NCBI GenBank assembly: GCA_964619055.1
Contig: CAZUDB010000006.1
Location: forward strand, 1-64,000
Reading direction: 5' to 3'
From: CAYVUM01 sp964619055
GTDB taxonomy: Bacteria; Pseudomonadota; Alphaproteobacteria; Rhodospirillales; Defluviicoccaceae
Length of the DNA: 64,000 bases
Part shown: positions 59,757 to 64,000 of the stretch, in pieces
Position numbering within the stretch: the stretch's first letter is position 1
How the letters are laid out: each line of letters begins with the position of its first letter
Program-made: the position numbers and the translations under genes
Notes under the pieces: model-generated
What the model was told of the DNA's origin: nothing
What the model saw: only the letters and a program-made list of their open reading frames with translations
Databases searched by the model: none

Positions 59757-61064
59757 ATGCGAGATGGATATGCCGCTGCCACGATGCGGTCTAATCAGGA
59801 TGCGATGGTTGTGACGTTCGTGCTCACCGGTGTGCCAGACCGAACTTGGGAGGTTGCGCGCGCGCTGGTTGTCGTGCTGGCGACAATGCTGGTCATCGCC
59901 GTCGTCAGTCTTGGCATCAGCATCACCACTGCGATCGCCGGTGACGCAGCTGAGAAGCCGGCCGCAAAAAGCGGGGAGCTGGATCTGGCAGGCGAATTGG
60001 CCCGCTTAGCAACGTTGTCACGAGAAGCCGCGGTGACGCTTGGTGACCTGCAGCAGGCCCAACAGCAGGCGCGCGACGACTTGACCAAGATCGATCAGGA
60101 AGTGGCTGAAGCCAGCACGCGAGTGCAGACGCTCCATGCGGAAGCGGCCCGGCTTCTGACCTTGCTGCATCGCATTGACCGTACCTCGCCCGCCGCGATC
60201 GCCCTCACCTCATCCGATCCCCGCGCGACCCGACGGACACTGCGGGCGCTGGAGTGGACACGGCAGGCCGCCGAGGATCGCTGGCGAACGATTCGCGCGG
60301 TCTATGACCGCCTGGCCAAGGCGAAGGCCGCAGCGGACGCCCGGCGCCGCGATTTAACCAGGCTTTCCGCAGCCGTGGCCCGCGAACGTGACCGGGTAGC
60401 ACTGCTGCATGAGGAAAAAACCAAAGTTCGCGATCGGCTGGCCGGCTTGGAGCGGACTGAGGCCGGAGCTCCGCCGGCGGACCCGTCGGCCGTAAATTTG
60501 GACGTATTGAAAGCCCTGGTCGCCCATGGGGATGGCCCGCCTCGCACTGGCCCTCCAGCCATTGCGACGGCGCCCGGTGCGACTGTGGCACCGGTGGCCG
60601 GACCTGTAGAGGTGGCGTTTGGCGGCCCGTCTCCGGACGCGTTTGCCGAGGCCGGCCGATCCCGGGGAATTCGCTACAGCACGGCCCCCGATGCCGTTGT
60701 GGTGGCGCCCGCCGCCGGCCGGGTCGTCTTCGCGGGCCCGTTTCGCGGCTATGGCCTGCTCTTGATCGTCGAACATGATGACCGATATCATAGCATTCTG
60801 GCGGGATTCGGTCGGATTAGCGCCCGCGTTGGTGACGTTGTCGATGCTGGGGCTCCCGTTGGCATTATGGCAAGTGGATCCGGCACCGATGACTTACAAC
60901 ACGCCGCGGTCGGCGCTGATCGAAAGCTGTCGGGGTACCAAACACCCCATGCCGAGCAGAGATCTGCATCGGTGATGGGACTGTATTACGAGCTCCGACT
61001 TGATGGTCAACCCGTCAACCCAATGCCCTGGCTGACGGCAACAGCACGAAAGGTCACGCAATGA
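59757..61064 (+). CDS. EnvC-like murein hydrolase activator (degenerate LytM)
   Basis: A 435-residue exported protein. After a membrane or signal segment (ALVVVLATMLVIAVVSLGIS) comes a long coiled coil (residues about 80-240), then a LytM/M23 domain: PAAGRVVFAGPFRGYGLLLIVEHDDRYHSILAGFG and GLYYELRLDGQPVNPMPWL. The catalytic H-x3-D and H-x-H of active M23 peptidases are missing, as in EnvC activators of amidases. A His-containing loop is inserted before the last strand. Starts at 59697 (TTG) or later are possible; ATG 59757 has AAGG upstream. ctpA overlaps by four bases. Confidence 0.85.
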   Translation: MRDGYAAATMRSNQDAMVVTFVLTGVPDRTWEVARALVVVLATMLVIAVVSLGISITTAIAGDAAEKPAAKSGELDLAGELARLATLSREAAVTLGDLQQAQQQARDDLTKIDQEVAEASTRVQTLHAEAARLLTLLHRIDRTSPAAIALTSSDPRATRRTLRALEWTRQAAEDRWRTIRAVYDRLAKAKAAADARRRDLTRLSAAVARERDRVALLHEEKTKVRDRLAGLERTEAGAPPADPSAVNLDVLKALVAHGDGPPRTGPPAIATAPGATVAPVAGPVEVAFGGPSPDAFAEAGRSRGIRYSTAPDAVVVAPAAGRVVFAGPFRGYGLLLIVEHDDRYHSILAGFGRISARVGDVVDAGAPVGIMASGSGTDDLQHAAVGADRKLSGYQTPHAEQRSASVMGLYYELRLDGQPVNPMPWLTATARKVTQ

Positions 61065-62422
61065 TGCTTCGCACGCTGGTTCTCGCTGCGGCGTTTGCAC
61101 TGGTGCTTCCCAACGTTGTCAGTTCCGCCGACGAAGCCACAAGCGATGCTGAAACATATCGTCTACTCAATCTGTTCGGTGACGTGTTCGAGCGCGTCCG
61201 CGCCGACTTTGTCGAGGAAGCCACCGACAAGGAACTGATCGAGGCCGCGATCGGCGGCATGTTGGCCTCCCTCGATCCGCATTCCGGCTACCTCAACGCC
61301 GAGAGCTTTGGGGACATGCAGGTTCAGACCAAAGGCGAGTTCGGGGGCCTCGGCATCGAGGTCACTATGGAAAATGGGCTGGTGAAGGTCGTCTCTCCCA
61401 TTGACGACACGCCAGCCTTCCGGGCCGGCCTGGAGCCAGGTGACTTGGTCACGCATTTGGATGGTGAGCCCGTCCTCGGTCTGACCCTCGCCGAGGCGGT
61501 GAAGAAGATGCGCGGACGGGTCGGCAGCAGCATCGATCTGACGATCCGGCGGGATGGTCGGGATCCGTTCGAGGTCTCGATCACTCGGGCCGTCATCACG
61601 ATACAATCCGTTCGCAGCCGCCTTGAGGACCAAGTCGGCTATATCCGCATCAGCTCTTTCAGCGAACAGACCGCCAACGGCTTGGAAGACGCGTTGGAAG
61701 AGCTGCGTGCCGAGGCCGACGGGGACTTGCAGGGGGTCGTGCTAGACCTACGCAACAACCCTGGCGGGTTACTGTCTCAGGCCGTCGCCGTTGCCGACGC
61801 GTTCCTGGAGCGCGGTGAAATCGTATCAACGCGTTCCCGGCGACCGGAGGACACGCAGCGCTACAATGCCCGCGCTGGCGACATTGCCGATGATCTGCCC
61901 GTCGTCGTGCTGATCAACAGCGGCTCGGCATCAGCGTCCGAGATCGTTGCGGGTGCCCTTCAGGACCATGGCCGTGCGATCGTGCTGGGCACCAAGTCGT
62001 TCGGCAAGGGCTCGGTCCAAACCATCGTGCCGCTCACCGGCTACGGTGCGATCCGATTGACGACGGCACGGTATTACACGCCATCTGGGCGCTCGATCCA
62101 AGCCGTCGGCATCGAGCCGGACATCGAGGTGGAAGCAGCCCGCCTGGAGGTGCTGAATGCCGAGCGGCGACGCGAGGCTGACTTGCGAGGCCGTCTCAAC
62201 AATGAGCGTTCGGAGGATGAAGGCCCGGTCGATGACGATGATGGCGCCGCCGCCGCCGACGAAGAGGGTGACGAGGCCCTCGAGCGCCAGGATTATCAAT
62301 TGATCCGCGCCATCGATTTGATCCGTGGCATTGCCCTCTACACACTTAACTCAGCCGCCGGCACCTCCGTGATGGGCCAAGCCACCGGGACCGACCGAGA
62401 TTCGGCCAACCCGGTCGAGTGA
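61061..62422 (+). CDS. ctpA: C-terminal processing peptidase CtpA (S41 family)
   Basis: Periplasmic serine protease of 453 residues. A signal peptide (residues 1-23) is followed by a PDZ domain (about 95-180, GGLGIEVTMENGLVKVVSPIDDTPAFRAGLEPGD). The catalytic Ser lies in the NSGSASASE motif and Lys in TKSFGKGSVQ. The acidic C-terminal extension (EDEGPVDDDDGAAAADEEGD) is typical of the alphaproteobacterial form. It overlaps the envC-like gene (ATGA), so activator and protease are coupled, a conserved pair. Confidence 0.95.
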   Translation: MMLRTLVLAAAFALVLPNVVSSADEATSDAETYRLLNLFGDVFERVRADFVEEATDKELIEAAIGGMLASLDPHSGYLNAESFGDMQVQTKGEFGGLGIEVTMENGLVKVVSPIDDTPAFRAGLEPGDLVTHLDGEPVLGLTLAEAVKKMRGRVGSSIDLTIRRDGRDPFEVSITRAVITIQSVRSRLEDQVGYIRISSFSEQTANGLEDALEELRAEADGDLQGVVLDLRNNPGGLLSQAVAVADAFLERGEIVSTRSRRPEDTQRYNARAGDIADDLPVVVLINSGSASASEIVAGALQDHGRAIVLGTKSFGKGSVQTIVPLTGYGAIRLTTARYYTPSGRSIQAVGIEPDIEVEAARLEVLNAERRREADLRGRLNNERSEDEGPVDDDDGAAAADEEGDEALERQDYQLIRAIDLIRGIALYTLNSAAGTSVMGQATGTDRDSANPVE

Positions 62423-62446
62423 GCTGACGCTCCGCGAGTTGTCGGC

Positions 62447-63451
62447 GTGCAGAGTTCGGCTTCCCGTTCCAGCCTGAGCCGACGAAAGCGGCCTGGTCAG
62501 ATCTTTGGTTTGGCGGGGGTTTGGGCACTAGCCGGGATTGGCGCCGTGTTGGCAGCGGCCCTCTGGGTCGGCTTTCCTTGGAGTGATCCTGATACCGTCG
62601 AGGTCGTCGAACTGACAACGCCGGAGGTGCCGTCGGTGCGACTTTCGCCCGTCCCCGATAGCGCTCTCGTTGAGGAAAGCCCCTACGGACTGTTACCGAG
62701 GATCGGCCCCGACGGGCGCAAGCCCTCGCAGGTGTATGCCCGCCCGGCCGACGACCGCGACGACCGCCCTCGGATCGTGCTCATCGTCACCGGGGTGGGG
62801 TTGAGCGTGCCATCGTCGTTGAGCGCCATCGAAGCGTTGCCTCCGGACATAACCCTCGCCCTTGACCCTTACGCAACCGATCCGCGTCCGATCGTCGATG
62901 CAGCCCGCGCTGCCGGTCACGAGACCCTATTGACGCTCCCGCTGGAGCCCGCGAATCGCCAATTCCGCGATCCGGGACCGCTGGCGGTGCTGTCGACGCT
63001 TTCCGCCCGCGACAATACGAACCGACTGTCGCAGGTATTGGCAAGTGCGGTCGGTTACGTGGGTGTTGTCGCCCCGGATGTGGCCGCCTTCCAGACGAAC
63101 GCGGCACCCCTGGAACCGCCGCTAAGCGTGCTCGACAATCGTGGATTGATGGTTGTGTTCGGGCCGATGCCGCCTGGGACGCCGGTTATCGAGGTTGCCG
63201 ACGACTTGGGCGTGAACCGGGTCGTGGCCGATCTCTGGGTTGATGAGGAGCCGTCGGCGTCCGCCATTGATGCGCAACTCGCCGCGCTGGAGGCCGAAGC
63301 CGATCGTCGCGCCATTGCCGTCGGCCTCGCGCACCTGTATCCCATCACGATCGAGCGGATTGAGCGATGGGCGCGCGCGCTCGGCGAGCGCGGCGTCGTA
63401 CTGACGCCAGCATCAGCCGTCGCCAACCGTCAGTTCTTGGAGGGATCATGA
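62447..63451 (+). CDS. Divergent polysaccharide deacetylase family protein
   Basis: A 334-residue protein with one N-terminal membrane helix (IFGLAGVWALAGIGAVLAAALWVGF) after a basic start. The domain RPRIVLIVTGVGLSVPSSLSAIEALPPDITLALDPYA and ETLLTLPLEP matches the divergent polysaccharide deacetylase (DUF610/YibQ) family. The metal site of true deacetylases is not evident. A GTG at 62447 is used. The order envC-ctpA-deacetylase-rppH is common in alphaproteobacteria. Confidence 0.88.
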   Translation: MQSSASRSSLSRRKRPGQIFGLAGVWALAGIGAVLAAALWVGFPWSDPDTVEVVELTTPEVPSVRLSPVPDSALVEESPYGLLPRIGPDGRKPSQVYARPADDRDDRPRIVLIVTGVGLSVPSSLSAIEALPPDITLALDPYATDPRPIVDAARAAGHETLLTLPLEPANRQFRDPGPLAVLSTLSARDNTNRLSQVLASAVGYVGVVAPDVAAFQTNAAPLEPPLSVLDNRGLMVVFGPMPPGTPVIEVADDLGVNRVVADLWVDEEPSASAIDAQLAALEAEADRRAIAVGLAHLYPITIERIERWARALGERGVVLTPASAVANRQFLEGS

Positions 63452-63993
63452 GCATCGAGGACCCCCGCCCTTGGCGGCGCGGCGTTGGCGCCGTGGTATT
63501 TGGGCAGGATGGACGGGTTCTGGTTGCCCGGCGGATTGACACGCGGGGAGATGCTTGGCAGTTGCCCCAAGGCGGCGTCCACACGGGAGAAACGGCCGAA
63601 CAGGCACTGCAGCGTGAGTTGGCAGAGGAGTTAGGCATCGCATCGGTCCCCATTCTAGCCGTCTGTTCGGAGGCGCTGCGCTACGACCTCCCGAAAGATA
63701 TTTCGAATAGGGTATGGAAGGGCCGCTATCGCGGACAGGAGCAGCAGTGGTTTGCGGTTCTGTTCACGGGCGCGGACAGCGAGATTGACCTGAACGCCGA
63801 TGAGAAACCGGAATTCGATGCTTGGCGCTGGGTTGGTCTGGAAAAGCTCCCCGATCTGGCAATCGGCTTCAAGCGCCCTATCTACACGCGCCTGGTCCAC
63901 GAATTTGCTCCGCTGGCGCGCCGTCTCGCCGCCCGGCCCGCGGGCGAAACCACAGCGCCGACTGAAAATACGGGGCAAACGACCGCCCAATGA
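63448..63993 (+). CDS. rppH: RNA pyrophosphohydrolase RppH
   Basis: Nudix hydrolase of 181 residues that removes pyrophosphate from mRNA 5' ends and starts decay. RRGVGAVVFGQDGRVLVARR opens the domain; the Nudix box is GGVHTGETAEQALQRELAEELG. YDLPKDISNRVWKGRYRGQEQQWFAV and the final FKRPIYTRLVHEF match RppH. Start ATG 63448 overlaps the preceding stop by four bases (ATGA). The C-terminal tail is longer than in E. coli. Confidence 0.95.
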   Translation: MSIEDPRPWRRGVGAVVFGQDGRVLVARRIDTRGDAWQLPQGGVHTGETAEQALQRELAEELGIASVPILAVCSEALRYDLPKDISNRVWKGRYRGQEQQWFAVLFTGADSEIDLNADEKPEFDAWRWVGLEKLPDLAIGFKRPIYTRLVHEFAPLARRLAARPAGETTAPTENTGQTTAQ

Positions 63994-64000
63994 TCTATCT
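63990..64000 (+). CDS. Possible next gene, 3' truncated by the window edge
   Basis: An ATG at 63990 overlaps the rppH stop in the same ATGA style seen earlier in this operon and opens a frame beginning M-I-Y before the window ends. Only three codons are visible, so this is a possible start and nothing more. Confidence 0.25.

Noticed and set aside
1..64000. CRISPR arrays, rRNA genes, insertion sequences or prophage
   Set aside because: No regularly spaced repeats, no rRNA sequence and no transposase, integrase or phage structural gene seen on either strand.

Overview
The window is 64 kb of a chromosome from an alphaproteobacterium, most likely Rhodospirillales or a near relative (inference). 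The evidence is a gcrA cell-cycle regulator, a long GTP cyclohydrolase II with a RibB-like N-terminus, the lptC-lptA-lptB-rpoN-hpf-ptsN block, paired 'AERIKL..SG(Y/F)SQFWVVG' porins, and high G+C throughout. There is no rRNA operon, prophage, CRISPR array or insertion sequence. One AT-richer gene (57771-59246) looks acquired.

Layout. 1-4.3 kb: end of a sulfite-oxidase-fold protein, an orphan TAXI-type binding protein, a secreted Ni-superoxide dismutase, an NDUFA9-like protein, tRNA-Leu(CAG) and RNase D. 4.6-11.1 kb: envelope and nitrogen operon kdsD-lptC-lptA-lptB-rpoN-hpf-ptsN. 11.1-13.5 kb: stress genes (Hsp20, two small basic proteins, CspA, hemolysin III). 13.6-15.2 kb: DsrE-like protein, PCuAC copper chaperone and a DUF2946-like protein. 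15.5-17.8 kb: TPR protein, then divergent bfd and bfr around a Fur-box-like site. 18.4-23.6 kb: lytic transglycosylase, lipoprotein, small exported proteins, an acyltransferase-like protein and a CaiB-type CoA-transferase. 23.7-31.8 kb: clpA/clpS, phasin-like protein, pgm, a double-SPOR D,D-carboxypeptidase and gcrA. 31.9-35.7 kb: rsfS, nadD, proA and a UbiH-type hydroxylase. 36-38 kb: glnK and amt, each behind a -24/-12 promoter. 38.5-45.5 kb: ftsK, lolA, an OmpR-type regulator, ribA, a protein of unknown function and an L,D-transpeptidase. 45.6-54.2 kb: DUF4139, rmuC, tfoX-like, YeeE/YedE transporter, a Cys-rich CNPC-repeat protein, a His-rich protein of unknown function, chrA, recR and ybaB. 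54.6-59.2 kb: two porins and an O-antigen-ligase-like protein of the exosortase-associated type. 59.7-64 kb: envC-like, ctpA, divergent polysaccharide deacetylase and rppH.

How it fits together. Many genes serve the envelope: LPS precursor and transport (kdsD, lptABC), lipoproteins (lolA), peptidoglycan (transglycosylase, carboxypeptidase, L,D-transpeptidase, envC/ctpA/deacetylase), porins and a surface-glycan ligase. Nitrogen control is also here: rpoN and ptsN, with two sigma-54 promoters on glnK and amt. Metal and redox handling recurs (NiSOD, PCuAC, bfd/bfr, CNPC and His-rich proteins, YeeE/YedE, ChrA). The points most worth a second look are the Ni-SOD whose metal hook is exposed by signal peptidase, the CNPC/His-rich pair at 50.5-51.9 kb, a candidate small RNA with two C-rich loops at about 41.9 kb, and the compositionally foreign ligase gene.
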